A stretch of 64,000 nucleotides of DNA from Fen-183 sp036504335 (GTDB lineage Bacteria; Acidobacteriota; Thermoanaerobaculia; UBA5066), in assembly GCA_036504335.1 (NCBI GenBank), contig DASXVJ010000016.1:9394-73393 (forward strand). The letters are read 5' to 3'. Below are positions 34,619-42,690 of the stretch, piece after piece. How positions within the stretch are numbered: position 1 is the first letter of the stretch; each line of letters begins with the position of its first letter. The notes below the pieces were generated by a model. That model made no database searches, was not told the origin of the DNA, and worked only from the letters and a program-made list of their open reading frames with translations. Made by a program: the position numbers and the translations under genes.

Positions 34619-35665
34619 ATGGCAGACGAAAAGGACGAGATGGGGCGAGAGGAGTCCGGCGCACTTGATGCGGCCAGAGGCGGTCGCGCGCGCGCCGAGA
34701 AATTGACGCAGGAGCAGCGTTCGGATATCGCCCGAAAGGGAGCGCTTGCTCGGTGGTCTCCCGAGGCCCTTCCGACGGCGCAGTGGGGTTCGCCCGATCG
34801 ACCTCTTCGGATCGGCGAGGTCGAGCTTCCTTGCTACGTCCTCGACGACGGGCGGCGCGTTCTAATCCAGAAGGGGATTCGAAGCGCGCTCGGCATGTCG
34901 CTCGGCGGAAAGAGCGGATTCAAGGAAGGGGACAGACTCGCGCGATTTGCGGCGCAGGACACACTCAAGCCCTTCATTAACACCGAGTTGCTGGAGAGGA
35001 CGAGTAACCCAATCAAGTTCAAGTACCCGCGCGGCAATGTAGCCTATGGTTACGAGGCGACCGTGCTCGCGGACCTGTGCGAGGCCGTTCTCGCGGCGCG
35101 AAGGGCCGGCGCTCTCCTCAAGCGGCAGGACCACATCGCCGCGCAGGCTGAAATCCTGGTTCGAGGGTTCGCACGGACCGGAATCATCGCTCTCGTCGAC
35201 GAGGCCACGGGATACCAAGACGTCAGGGCGAGAGACGCCCTCTCGAGGATCCTCGAGGCCTTCATTGCGAAGGAACTCCGGAAGTGGGTCAAGACCTTTC
35301 CCGCCGACTACTACAAAGAACTCTTTCGCCTTAAGGGATGGAAGTTCCCTGACCTTCCGAAGGAACAGAGAAAGCGGCCGGTCGTAGTGGGGAAGATCAC
35401 CAACGACCTGATTTATGACCGGCTCGCCCCGGGCGTTCGGCAGGAGCTCAACAAGCTGACGCCGCGCGACAGTAAGGGACGGCTGAAACAAAAACTCCAT
35501 CAGCGCCTTACCTCAGACGTTGGGCATCCAAAGCTGAGAGAGCATCTCGCATCCGTCGTGAGCCTGATGAAGGCAGCGGATACGTGGGCGCAGTTCATGA
35601 AGATGATGAATCGCTCACTGCCGCGTTATGACGCTACCTACTCCCTTTTCGACGGCGACTATTGA
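34619..35665 (+). CDS. P63C-domain protein
   Basis: 348 residues. ARGGRARAEKLTQEQRSDIARKGALARW (about 19-46) is the typical N-terminal segment, followed by LPCYVLDDGRRVLIQKGIRSALG and the C-terminal P63C region with KWVKTFPADYYKELFRLKGWKFP and LHQRLTSDVGHPKLREHLASVVSLMKAADTWAQF. Such proteins are found in phages and genomic islands; their role is not established. ATG at 34619 follows GGGGAGGG; the earlier in-frame ATG lies inside the operator array and is rejected. Confidence 0.8.
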   Translation: MADEKDEMGREESGALDAARGGRARAEKLTQEQRSDIARKGALARWSPEALPTAQWGSPDRPLRIGEVELPCYVLDDGRRVLIQKGIRSALGMSLGGKSGFKEGDRLARFAAQDTLKPFINTELLERTSNPIKFKYPRGNVAYGYEATVLADLCEAVLAARRAGALLKRQDHIAAQAEILVRGFARTGIIALVDEATGYQDVRARDALSRILEAFIAKELRKWVKTFPADYYKELFRLKGWKFPDLPKEQRKRPVVVGKITNDLIYDRLAPGVRQELNKLTPRDSKGRLKQKLHQRLTSDVGHPKLREHLASVVSLMKAADTWAQFMKMMNRSLPRYDATYSLFDGDY

Positions 35666-35672
35666 GGCCCCC

Positions 35673-35939
35673 GTGCTGAAGCAAGGAATCACGCCCTCCA
35701 TGATCCTCAACATGGCCGAGGCCCTCGAGGTTGCGGGTGACGCCTTCGCGCGCGACATCACGGCCGAGAGCGAAGCGGCGCGGGCGCGGCTCCGCGCAAC
35801 TGTCCGCGAGGCCGCAGGGATGTTCCGGCGCGAGGCCGCGCGCCTCGGCGCGCCCGTGGGGCCGCGTCTCGTCGTCGACGAGCCGGAATCTCCCCTCGCG
35901 CCCGTGATCCCGTTCCCGAGGCCGGGGGCGGAGGCGTGA
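35673..35939 (+). CDS. Hypothetical helical protein
   Basis: 88 residues from GTG at 35673, which has GAGG five bases upstream; an ATG at 35628 would overlap the P63C gene and lacks a ribosome site. The sequence is mainly helical (MILNMAEALEVAGDAFARDITAESEAARARLRATVREAAGMF) with a Pro-rich end. No family recognised. Its stop overlaps the next start. Confidence 0.5.
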   Translation: MLKQGITPSMILNMAEALEVAGDAFARDITAESEAARARLRATVREAAGMFRREAARLGAPVGPRLVVDEPESPLAPVIPFPRPGAEA

Positions 35940-36541
35940 AGAAGTCGGAGACGCCCGCCGCCCCGACGCGCGCGGATCTCCGCCGTCGGTGGCGTCGACT
36001 CAAGGCCGACCATAAGGCCGGGGCGATTACCGAGGCCGAATTCCGGAAGCGTACTCACGCCCTCCTCCTAGAGGCCAACGCCGCCCTTGCGCCCGAGTTC
36101 TTCGCGCGCCTCGGCCTTACGGTGGAACGCCGCAGGGGAAGGGCGGTCCTCTTGACCCCGTTGGTTGTCGCGCCGACGAAGGAGGTCCGGGAGCGACTCG
36201 CCCAGGCGATGCTCGAGGGAACGCCGGTTCGCTCCGAGGACGAGGGCCTTTCCCGCCGCGTCCGGCAGTATTGCGACGACATTTTGAGGACGGGACTCGC
36301 GCTCAAGCGCGGGCGGCGAGCCGGTGCAACGCCGGCCGATGCGATCCGGTCGAAGAAGGTCGACGAGACGATCGCCGCGGTCTACGCGGCCCGCAAGTTT
36401 CTCCGAGAGGAAGCCGACCGGAAATCGCGCGTCCTCGAAGGCGCCGCTCTCGACCGCGCAGCGCGCGAGAAGGTCGCCCGCGAGACCGGCGTTCCGTTGA
36501 ATACGGTCGTCCGCCGGTGGCGGATGCGGCACAAGCGCTGA
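35936..36541 (+). CDS. Hypothetical basic protein with a C-terminal helix-turn-helix-like end
   Basis: 201 residues, Arg/Lys/Ala-rich. The beginning (RADLRRRWRRLKADHKAGAITEAEFRKRTHALLLEANA) resembles short SHOCT-like helical segments; the end (AREKVARETGVPLNTVVRRWRMRHKR) has the pattern of a helix-turn-helix. GTG start overlaps the previous stop (GTGA). Possibly a DNA-binding protein of the element. Confidence 0.5.
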   Translation: MKKSETPAAPTRADLRRRWRRLKADHKAGAITEAEFRKRTHALLLEANAALAPEFFARLGLTVERRRGRAVLLTPLVVAPTKEVRERLAQAMLEGTPVRSEDEGLSRRVRQYCDDILRTGLALKRGRRAGATPADAIRSKKVDETIAAVYAARKFLREEADRKSRVLEGAALDRAAREKVARETGVPLNTVVRRWRMRHKR

Positions 36542-36611
36542 CAGAAGAATTTTTCGGATTTCTCGTGTCCTAGCGGCGTAGTCGGCGGCCGCGTTCGGCC
36601 TCATCTTGGTC

Positions 36612-36646
36612 CCGCAAGCTGAAATGAATCCGCATCCCGCTTGCGG
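36612..36646 (+). promoter_or_regulatory. GCAAGC/GCTTGC inverted repeat before an Xre-like gene
   Basis: CCGCAAGC (36612-36619) and GCTTGCGG (36639-36646) are perfect 8-bp inverted arms 19 bp apart, nine bases before the next ATG. The hexamer is the same as in the array at 34530-34607, pointing to one shared regulator. Confidence 0.5.
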
Positions 36647-36654
36647 AGGACCGA

Positions 36655-36882
36655 ATGAGCACAGTTCCCGCCACGGCCCGGACGCCCCGCATGTTCAAGA
36701 AAAGCGAGATCCGCCTCGCGCGTGAAGTGCGAGAAGTCGCGTTGGTCGAGACGGCCCTTCGCGCTGGCGAAACGACGACGCGCCTCTCGCTCTTGGAGCG
36801 CGGTCTCGTCGAGCCTCGGCCGGGCGAGATCGAGCGGATCTTGGCCGCGGTCGAAGAGATCGCCGCGGAGCGGGGCCGATGA
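36655..36882 (+). CDS. Small Xre-like helix-turn-helix protein
   Basis: 75 residues. RLAREVREVALVETALRAGETTTRLSLLERGLVEPRPGEIERILAAVEEI follows the Cro/CI pattern, with LSLLERGLVEPRPGEIERI matching the recognition-helix and linker region. GGAGG lies seven bases before the ATG. It is preceded by the GCTTGC inverted repeat and is the best candidate for the protein that binds the GCTTGC sites. Confidence 0.55.
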   Translation: MSTVPATARTPRMFKKSEIRLAREVREVALVETALRAGETTTRLSLLERGLVEPRPGEIERILAAVEEIAAERGR

Positions 36883-37187
36883 GCGCGGGCGAAAGGCCCA
36901 AACCCCGGCCCCGGTCGGAGCGCGAGCGCGCACGCTACGAGCTTTTCGAGATTCTGGACCGCGGCGAGCCCATCCCTCTCCGACTTCGATCCGCCGCACT
37001 CGCGGAGGAATCCGACGGATACCTCGAATTCATTCCGCGCCGGGACCTGATTCTGACGAAGGCGGGGCGAGGGCTCCTGTCCATGCTCCGGTCCGAGCGG
37101 GCCCTTGCTCGCAAGCTCGCCGCGATCCCATACGACGCGGCCGAACACGCCGAGGCCGAAGAACTCGCCGCGGGGATGAAACCGTGA
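36879..37187 (+). CDS. Hypothetical protein
   Basis: 102 residues, charged: RERARYELFEILDRGEPIPLRLRSAALAEESDGYLEFIPRRDLILTKAGRGLLSMLRSERALARKLA. Translationally coupled to the Xre-like gene (ATGA). No family recognised; position suggests an element regulatory or replication accessory protein. Confidence 0.5.
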   Translation: MSAGERPKPRPRSERERARYELFEILDRGEPIPLRLRSAALAEESDGYLEFIPRRDLILTKAGRGLLSMLRSERALARKLAAIPYDAAEHAEAEELAAGMKP

Positions 37188-37389
37188 GCGGGCGCCCGTC
37201 GCTCCTCGCGAAGACGATCGCGGAGGCGTCGGCGCCCCGGATCTGGCCGGCCTGGTGCGCCACGCCCGCCGGCTTTGCCGAAGCGGTCGCCGTCGTCGCG
37301 GCGTCCTCGGGGGCCGAATTCCGAAGTGGGTCCGCCTCGCCGAGGTCGCCGAGATCCTCCGCCTCGCGGCGGAAATGGAGAAAGCATGA
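37184..37389 (+). pseudogene. Small gene with an apparent frameshift at a G run
   Basis: Starting from GTG at 37184 (overlapping the previous stop), the frame reads MSGRPSLLAKTIAEASAPRIWPAWCATPAGFAEAVAVVAASSG with high GC3. At the run GGGGG (37309-37313) coding signal moves to another frame, giving GRIPKWVRLAEVAEILRLAAEMEKA and TGA at 37387. One extra G would join them into a 68-residue protein. This may be a true mutation, an assembly error or slippage. Confidence 0.5.
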
Positions 37390-37463
37390 AGACGCCGAAG
37401 GCCTCGGCTGAGGTCGGCCGTGCCGTCGACGCCCTCGCGAACTAGGACGAAAGGAAGAAGACG

Positions 37464-37877
37464 ATGCCCGTCACCGACAAGGAACACCTCGACGCCCTCG
37501 CATCGAATCGAAAGCTCGACGAGAAGATCCGCGAGCTCGAGGCCGCCCTCGCCGCGAAGGAGAAGGCCGCGGCCGCACCGCCGCCGGCACCCGCACCGGC
37601 GCCGCCTCCGGCTCCTGAACCGCCGCCGCCACCGCCGCCGACGAGCGCGATCGCGTTCGTGAAGCTCCCGCTCGCGGAACAGGAAAAGCTCAAGAAGGCG
37701 GAGCCGGGAATCTTCGACCGGCTCCTCCGGCAGACCGGGCGCGTGACCGTGACCGATCGCGAAATCTACGTCCCCGGCGAAATCATCCGCGGCCGCGACG
37801 TGCCGCCGCCTTCCTCCGTCCACACGGCGCCCACGGGCGCCAGAAAGCCGCCCGCCGTCCCCGCGGGCAAGAGGTAA
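37464..37877 (+). CDS. Coiled-coil/proline-linker hypothetical protein
   Basis: 137 residues: a helical coiled-coil start (DKEHLDALASNRKLDEKIRELEAALAAKEKAAA), a run of Pro and Ala (about 34-57) and a C-terminal part with KVTVTD-like beta strands (GRVTVTDREIYVPGEIIRG). GGAAG lies nine bases upstream of the ATG. Family unknown; a scaffold-like shape is possible but not shown. Confidence 0.55.
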   Translation: MPVTDKEHLDALASNRKLDEKIRELEAALAAKEKAAAAPPPAPAPAPPPAPEPPPPPPPTSAIAFVKLPLAEQEKLKKAEPGIFDRLLRQTGRVTVTDREIYVPGEIIRGRDVPPPSSVHTAPTGARKPPAVPAGKR

Positions 37878-37881
37878 CACC

Positions 37882-38340
37882 ATGACGAGCCCCGCAACTC
37901 CCAACCTTCGCATTTCCCCGCCGCCGTCCGGCTTCGCTCTCATCGGCGGAGGCGCCGACACCGTCGCGCGCACCGGCGGCCCGATCATCGTGATTCCCTT
38001 CGACGTCGTACCGACGGTCGCAAACGGCGCGGCCCTGACGTCGGTCCAGGCGCGCGCGTACATCAACAGCGCGCACCGCGTCCGGCGCGTCTACTTCGCC
38101 GCGAACGGCGCGGCGACCGCGACCGGGAAGCTCGACGTCTACGCCCAGGCCGGGACGCCCGCGAGCATCCTCGCGGCCGCGAAGACGATCGCCGCCGCGG
38201 CGACGGTCTACGCCTCGGACCCGGTCTCGACCGGAGGCGCGGACGGCCCCGCGGAATACACCCTCCGCGCCGACACCGTCGCGACCTCGGCGGCCTTCAC
38301 GGACGTCAAGGCCTATCTCGAGGTCGAGCTCCTCTCCTGA
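37882..38340 (+). CDS. Small beta-rich protein, possible virion or surface component
   Basis: 152 residues, Ala/Thr/Gly-rich with alternating strands (GPIIVIPFDVVPTVANGAALTSVQARAYINS, RRVYFAANGAATATGKLDVYAQ, AEYTLRADTVATSAAFTDVKAYLEVELLS). Few charges and such composition are common in phage decoration or spike proteins, but no homology is recognised. It is the only candidate structural protein in the element. Good ribosome site (GAGG). Confidence 0.55.
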   Translation: MTSPATPNLRISPPPSGFALIGGGADTVARTGGPIIVIPFDVVPTVANGAALTSVQARAYINSAHRVRRVYFAANGAATATGKLDVYAQAGTPASILAAAKTIAAAATVYASDPVSTGGADGPAEYTLRADTVATSAAFTDVKAYLEVELLS

Positions 38341-38505
38341 TCTCCGCTTCGGGGCCCGTCTGCGACGGAGGGAGGGCGCGCGTTCCTGCCGCCGGCCTCC
38401 CGCCCCCGCAGGCGTCCGGGCGGGCCCTGATTTTTCCCAGCCTTGAAAAAGAAAGGGCGCCCGCGAGCGACCGCGAGCGCCGAAAAGGAAAAACGGGCGA
38501 ACTGA

Positions 38506-38883
38506 ATGCTAACCGAGACGAGTCCCGCGGCCGCGATCCGCGAAGCCTTCGTCGCCGCCAGGACCGACGAGGACCTCGCGAAGGCGAGTGACGCCCTGAT
38601 GGACCTCGACGACGTCGCGCCGGAGGAACTCGAAACCCTCCGGGAGGCGCGCGCGGCCTCACTCCTCGCCGATATCCGCGTGTCGGCGAACCCGTGCGCG
38701 TGCGGATTCGGCCCGATCCTCGCGGAGGCGGACCGGAAGATCGCCGAGGCGATCGCGACGCTTCGGGCGCGCCGGAAGGTTTCTCCATCCCCGGATGGAG
38801 AAACCGAGGGATATATCGCCTCGCGTGCGGAGGCCGCGAAGAGGCTCGACGTCGAGACCGCGACGATCGAGGCGTCGGCGTGA
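38506..38883 (+). CDS. Hypothetical protein upstream of the primase-helicase
   Basis: 125 residues, acidic and helical: AIREAFVAARTDEDLAKASDALMDLDDVAPEELETLREARAASLLADIRVS, then CACGF. Overlaps the primase-helicase start (GTGA), so it is probably a partner in replication. No family recognised. Confidence 0.5.
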   Translation: MLTETSPAAAIREAFVAARTDEDLAKASDALMDLDDVAPEELETLREARAASLLADIRVSANPCACGFGPILAEADRKIAEAIATLRARRKVSPSPDGETEGYIASRAEAAKRLDVETATIEASA

Positions 38884-40769
38884 CGCCGATCGAGACCGTC
38901 CTCGAGACCCTCGAGGGCGCCCGCAAGTCCGGGGCGGGATGGTCCGCGAAGTGCCCGGCGCACGAGGACCGCGCGCCCTCGCTCGCGGTCGCCGAGGGAG
39001 ACGACGGGAAGGCCCTCGTCTTCTGTCACGCCGGCTGCCCGACGTCGGCCGTCGTGAAGGCGCTCGGCCTCGAGGAAGGCGACCTCTTCCCGCCAAAGGA
39101 CGGAGACGGGAAGCGAATCGTCGCGGAGTACGCCTACACCGACGAGGCGGGCGCCGAGCTCTTCCGCGCCGTCCGCTTCGAGCCGAAGGCCTTCCGCCAG
39201 AAGCGCCGCGAGGGCGACGCCTGGACCTGGAATCTAAACGGGACGCGCCGCGTCCTCTACCGTCTCCCCGAGCTCCTCGAGGGCGTGAAGGCGGGGAAGA
39301 CGATCTACGTCGCCGAGGGCGAGAAGGACGTCGAGGCCCTCCGTTCCCTCGGCCTCGTCGCGACCTGTAACCCGATGGGCGCCGGGAAGTGGCGCGACGA
39401 ATACGCCGAGGCCCTGAAGGGCGGCCGCGTCGTCGTCATCGCGGACAAGGACGAGCCGGGCCGGAAGCACGCCGCCGCCGTCCTCGCGTCCCTCTCCGGG
39501 AAGGCGGCCTTCGTCGTCGTCGCCGAAGTGGCGGAAGGGAAAGACGCGGCCGAATGGATCGCCCAGGGCGCGACGCGCGCCGACTTCGAGAGCATGGACG
39601 TCAAGGGGCCGGAGGCGGAGGCGGGAGCCTCCGACCCGCGCCGTCTCATCTCGACGTCCGATCTCTTCGACGAGTACGTCGCCCGGAAGTCGACGATCGT
39701 CCCGTGCGCCCTCGCGGGCCTCGGGAAGATCTTGGGCGGCGGCTTCGAGACCGCAAAGAACGTCGTCGTCACCGCGCCCGCCGGCGGCGGGAAAACGGCC
39801 TTCATCGTCCAGAACGCCGCGCACGCCGTCACGTCCGCGAACTTCTTCGCCGTGCTCGCCCTGAAGGACGGGGACCAATGGGCCGACGGCCTCCGCCTCG
39901 CCCAGATGGCCGGCGTCGATCGCTTCGAGCTCCGCGACCGCGAACCGGCCGCCGTCGAGGCCGCCCGCGAGGCGATGGGCCGGTACGCCGAGCGCCTGAT
40001 GTTCTATGACGTGACGAAGCCGGGCGCCTCGTTCCTGGACATGGCCGAGCGGGCCCTCCAGTGGGTCGACGGCCGCGGCGGCCTCCTCCTCGGGACGGAC
40101 TCGATTCACGTCTTCGCCGCGACGGACCCGGCGAAAGAGCGCGGGATGCAGATTTACGACCGGATCGCGCTCCGCTTCGAGACGATGCACGACTTCCTCG
40201 TCGCGAACAACGTCGCTGGCCTCACCGTCGGACAGAGCGGCCGGGCGAGTTACTCGAGGAAGCGCGAGGAGGAGAACGTCGATCTCCTCGCGGCCCTCTC
40301 CGGCGGCCACGTCGCCGAGAACACCGTCGACGTCCTCATCGTCGCGACGAAGCCGAACGAGAACGGGACCCGGTTCCTCGTCATCCCGAAGAGCCGTCTC
40401 GGAGGACAGGGCGCCCGCGTCCCCGTCCGGTACGACGAGGATCGCTCTCTCTGGTCGGACGCCGACGCGGTCGCTGAAGAGGCGCCCGCCCCGAAGGAAA
40501 TCCGCTCGAGCGCCAGGGCCGCCGCGAAGGCGGAGGCCGAGAGGAAGGCGGCCGAGGACGTCGCGCGCCTCCTCCGGCAGACGCCCGAGGGCCTGACGGC
40601 CGAGGAGATCCGCGAATCGCTCGGACGGCGCCGCGATTGGATCGCGGCAGTCCTCGGGGACCTCAACGCGAGGGGACACGCCGGGCGGGAGGTCGTCGAA
40701 AGGCTCGACGCGAAGGACCGGCGGATCAGGGTCTCGGTCTGGAAGTGGCGGCTCGCGGAGGCGGCATGA
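38880..40769 (+). CDS. Primase-helicase fusion (CHC2-like, TOPRIM, RecA-like ATPase)
   Basis: 629 residues. A reduced zinc-binding primase start (WSAKCPAHEDRAPSLAV...VFCHAGCPTSAVVKALG, 21-60) is followed by a TOPRIM domain (YVAEGEKDVEALRSLG and VVIADKDEPGRKHAA, about 140-205), a RecA/DnaB-type ATPase with Walker A APAGGGKT near 300-307 and LLLGTDSIHV as Walker B, and a C-terminal winged-helix segment. This is the layout of phage and satellite replicative primase-helicases. GTG start overlaps the upstream stop. Confidence 0.83.
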   Translation: MTPIETVLETLEGARKSGAGWSAKCPAHEDRAPSLAVAEGDDGKALVFCHAGCPTSAVVKALGLEEGDLFPPKDGDGKRIVAEYAYTDEAGAELFRAVRFEPKAFRQKRREGDAWTWNLNGTRRVLYRLPELLEGVKAGKTIYVAEGEKDVEALRSLGLVATCNPMGAGKWRDEYAEALKGGRVVVIADKDEPGRKHAAAVLASLSGKAAFVVVAEVAEGKDAAEWIAQGATRADFESMDVKGPEAEAGASDPRRLISTSDLFDEYVARKSTIVPCALAGLGKILGGGFETAKNVVVTAPAGGGKTAFIVQNAAHAVTSANFFAVLALKDGDQWADGLRLAQMAGVDRFELRDREPAAVEAAREAMGRYAERLMFYDVTKPGASFLDMAERALQWVDGRGGLLLGTDSIHVFAATDPAKERGMQIYDRIALRFETMHDFLVANNVAGLTVGQSGRASYSRKREEENVDLLAALSGGHVAENTVDVLIVATKPNENGTRFLVIPKSRLGGQGARVPVRYDEDRSLWSDADAVAEEAPAPKEIRSSARAAAKAEAERKAAEDVARLLRQTPEGLTAEEIRESLGRRRDWIAAVLGDLNARGHAGREVVERLDAKDRRIRVSVWKWRLAEAA

Positions 40770-40828
40770 GAGAGAAAACGACGACGCGCCTCCCCGATTT
40801 ATTTCCCCCCTATACCCCCCTACGCGCG

Positions 40829-40918
40829 GGGAGCCGCGTCGGGAGCCGCGTCACCCCGCGCCCGGTGACGCCCGGCGGCTCCCGCCGGGAAGCACGGGGA
40901 GCCACGGGGAGCCGGGAG
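40829..40918. repeat. GGGAGCC repeat cluster before the TerS-like gene
   Basis: Two tandem copies of GGGAGCCGCGTC (40829-40852) and, 45 bp on, ACGGGGAGCC twice more with a GGGAG (about 40896-40918), just before the start at 40924. Iterated sites beside a small terminase gene are candidates for the packaging initiation (pac or cos) site. A 53-codon open frame here looks like a by-product of the repeats. Confidence 0.5.
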
Positions 40919-40923
40919 AGACG

Positions 40924-41511
40924 ATGAGCAGAGCGTGCACGATTTGTCAGCACGCCGAGAGGACGGAGATCGACGCGAGGCTCGCGGCCGGCCAGCCCTA
41001 TCGCAGCATCGCGCAACGCTGCCGCGTTTCGCCCGACGCCGTCTATCGGCACGGGAAGCACCTCGGCGCGGCCATCGTCGAGGCCGCGAAGACCTCCGAG
41101 CGCGTCGCGAACGTCGCCCGCACCGAGAGCATCGTCGAGAAGATCCGCGCCCTCGAGGACGAGGCCCGGCGCCTTCAGGCCGTCGCCGAGGCCCAGGGCG
41201 ACACGCGCGCGGCCCTCGTCGCGCTCCGCGAGCTCCGCGAGACTCTCGCCGCCTGGTCGAAGCTCGTCCCGGTCGAGATCACCGGCGCGAACCTCGTCGC
41301 GTCCGTCGAATGGGCGGAGACGCGAGCGGCCATCCTCGCGGCGCTCGTGCCGTTCCCAGAGGCCGCGGCCGCGGTCGCGGATGCGTTGAGACGGCGGAGG
41401 ACGCTCGGCCTTCCTGGTGCGACGCCGCGCGCGCTCCCGCCGGCGCGCGAGGACGCCGCGCTCGAGGTCGTCGGCGCGACGAGCGCCGCGGGGAAGAGTG
41501 GGGGCGCATGA
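40924..41511 (+). CDS. Terminase small subunit-like DNA-binding protein
   Basis: 195 residues. The N-terminus CTICQHAERTEIDARLAAGQPYRSIAQRCRVSPDAVYRHGKHLGAAIVEAAK combines a CxxC-His knuckle with a helix-turn-helix; a long helix follows (ESIVEKIRALEDEARRLQAVAEAQGDTRAALVALRELRETLAAWSKL). Its place right before TerL is where the small subunit, which recognises the packaging site, is usually found. Call depends mostly on position. Confidence 0.6.
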   Translation: MSRACTICQHAERTEIDARLAAGQPYRSIAQRCRVSPDAVYRHGKHLGAAIVEAAKTSERVANVARTESIVEKIRALEDEARRLQAVAEAQGDTRAALVALRELRETLAAWSKLVPVEITGANLVASVEWAETRAAILAALVPFPEAAAAVADALRRRRTLGLPGATPRALPPAREDAALEVVGATSAAGKSGGA

Positions 41512-41823
41512 CTGACTCCCGAGTGGTATTTCAGAGGCACAAGTGCGCGAGCAGCATGGCGCAAGTTTCCATAATCTCGACAGTCGCTAAGTCTTTTGTT
41601 TGCAGAGTGTCACGCCTTAACGGAAGAGACATTATCGGACGTAGTGTTTCGAGGCAGATTGGCGCGGACTTCAGAGGCGTAAGTCACGCGACCGCCGCCG
41701 GACCCTCGAAAAGCCTGTGCAATTCTCGAAGTGTACGCCCCGCCGACACCCCGAGATTGACCTCAATCGCTCGATGGAATCGAGCGGGATCGGCCCCGAC
41801 TTCGGGCCGCGACCGGAGGCCCG
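41512..41823. other. 312-bp lower-GC gap with a diverged direct repeat
   Basis: No gene is supported. TTCAGAGGCACAAGTGCGCGA (41529-41549) and TTCAGAGGCGTAAGTCACGC (41671-41690) form a diverged direct repeat, 142 bp apart. The region between has lower GC than the flanks. It interrupts the otherwise tight terminase genes and could hold a promoter or a packaging signal. Confidence 0.45.
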
Positions 41824-42690
41824 ATGCTCGACCGTGACCTCGCCTTCGCCCTCGATCCCGTCGCCCTCTTCGAGGCGGCCGTCGGCGGCCCGCCCGACCC
41901 CTGGCAGTCGCGCCTACTCCGCGAGGGATCGTCCCGCGTCCTCGTGAATTGCTCGCGGCAGTCGGGGAAGAGCACGACGTCCGCCGTCCTCGCGTATCAC
42001 GAGGCCCTCTATCGGGCGCCGGCGCTCGTCCTCCTCGTCGCGCCGACGCTCCGGCAGTCGATCGAGCTCTTCCGGAAGGTCCTCGAGGTCCATCGCGCCG
42101 TCGGCGAGGCCGTCCCGGTCGAGGCCGAGTCCTCGCTCCGCCTCGAACTGAAGAGCGGCTCGCGGATCATCGCGCTCCCCGGATCGCCCGACACGCTCCG
42201 CGGCTTCTCGAACGTCCGGCTCCTCGTCCTCGACGAGGCGGCCCGGATCGACGACGACCTCGTCGCCGCGTGCCGGCCGATGCTCGCGGTCTCGAAGGGC
42301 AGGCTCCTCGCTCTCACGACGCCGAACGGGAAGCGCGGTTTCTTTCACGACGCCTGGCAGGGCGACGCCGGCGACGGATGGGAGCGCGTCCGTGTCACGG
42401 CGCACGACTGCCCGCGGATCTCGCAGGAGTTTCTCGAGGAGGAGCGCCGCGCCCTGGGCGACATGCTCTTCGGGCAGGAATACCTCTGCGAATTCCGCGA
42501 GTCGCAGGGACAGATTTTCTCCGAGGAGCTCATCGCTTCGCTCGTCTCGTGCGAGGTCGAGCCGATGTTTCGCGGCTCCGAGTGGGTCCTCGAGCCGGGC
42601 GCCGCGATCGAAGCGCGCGCCCTTCCCGAACCGTCGGCCCTTCTCGTCCGCGAGGACACCGCCTCGCCCGTCTTCCCGAAGGAGTCTTGA
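41824..42690 (+). CDS. Terminase large subunit, ATPase half
   Basis: 288 residues. DPWQSRLLREGSSRVLVNCSRQSGKSTTSAVLAYH (about 23-57) carries the Walker A-like NCSRQSGKST of phage terminases; VRLLVLDEAARIDDDL (about 134-149) is Walker B with the catalytic Glu; LALTTPNGKRGFFHDAW the coupling motif. It powers DNA translocation into proheads. The frame ends after about 285 residues where the nuclease domain should follow; the next gene starts at the stop codon (TGATG). Confidence 0.85.
   Translation: MLDRDLAFALDPVALFEAAVGGPPDPWQSRLLREGSSRVLVNCSRQSGKSTTSAVLAYHEALYRAPALVLLVAPTLRQSIELFRKVLEVHRAVGEAVPVEAESSLRLELKSGSRIIALPGSPDTLRGFSNVRLLVLDEAARIDDDLVAACRPMLAVSKGRLLALTTPNGKRGFFHDAWQGDAGDGWERVRVTAHDCPRISQEFLEEERRALGDMLFGQEYLCEFRESQGQIFSEELIASLVSCEVEPMFRGSEWVLEPGAAIEARALPEPSALLVREDTASPVFPKES

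Noticed and set aside
40766..40927. 53-codon frame MREKTTTRLPDLFPP...
   Set aside because: Mostly composed of the GGGAGCC repeats; Gly/Arg/Ser content follows from the repeat and not from selection on protein.
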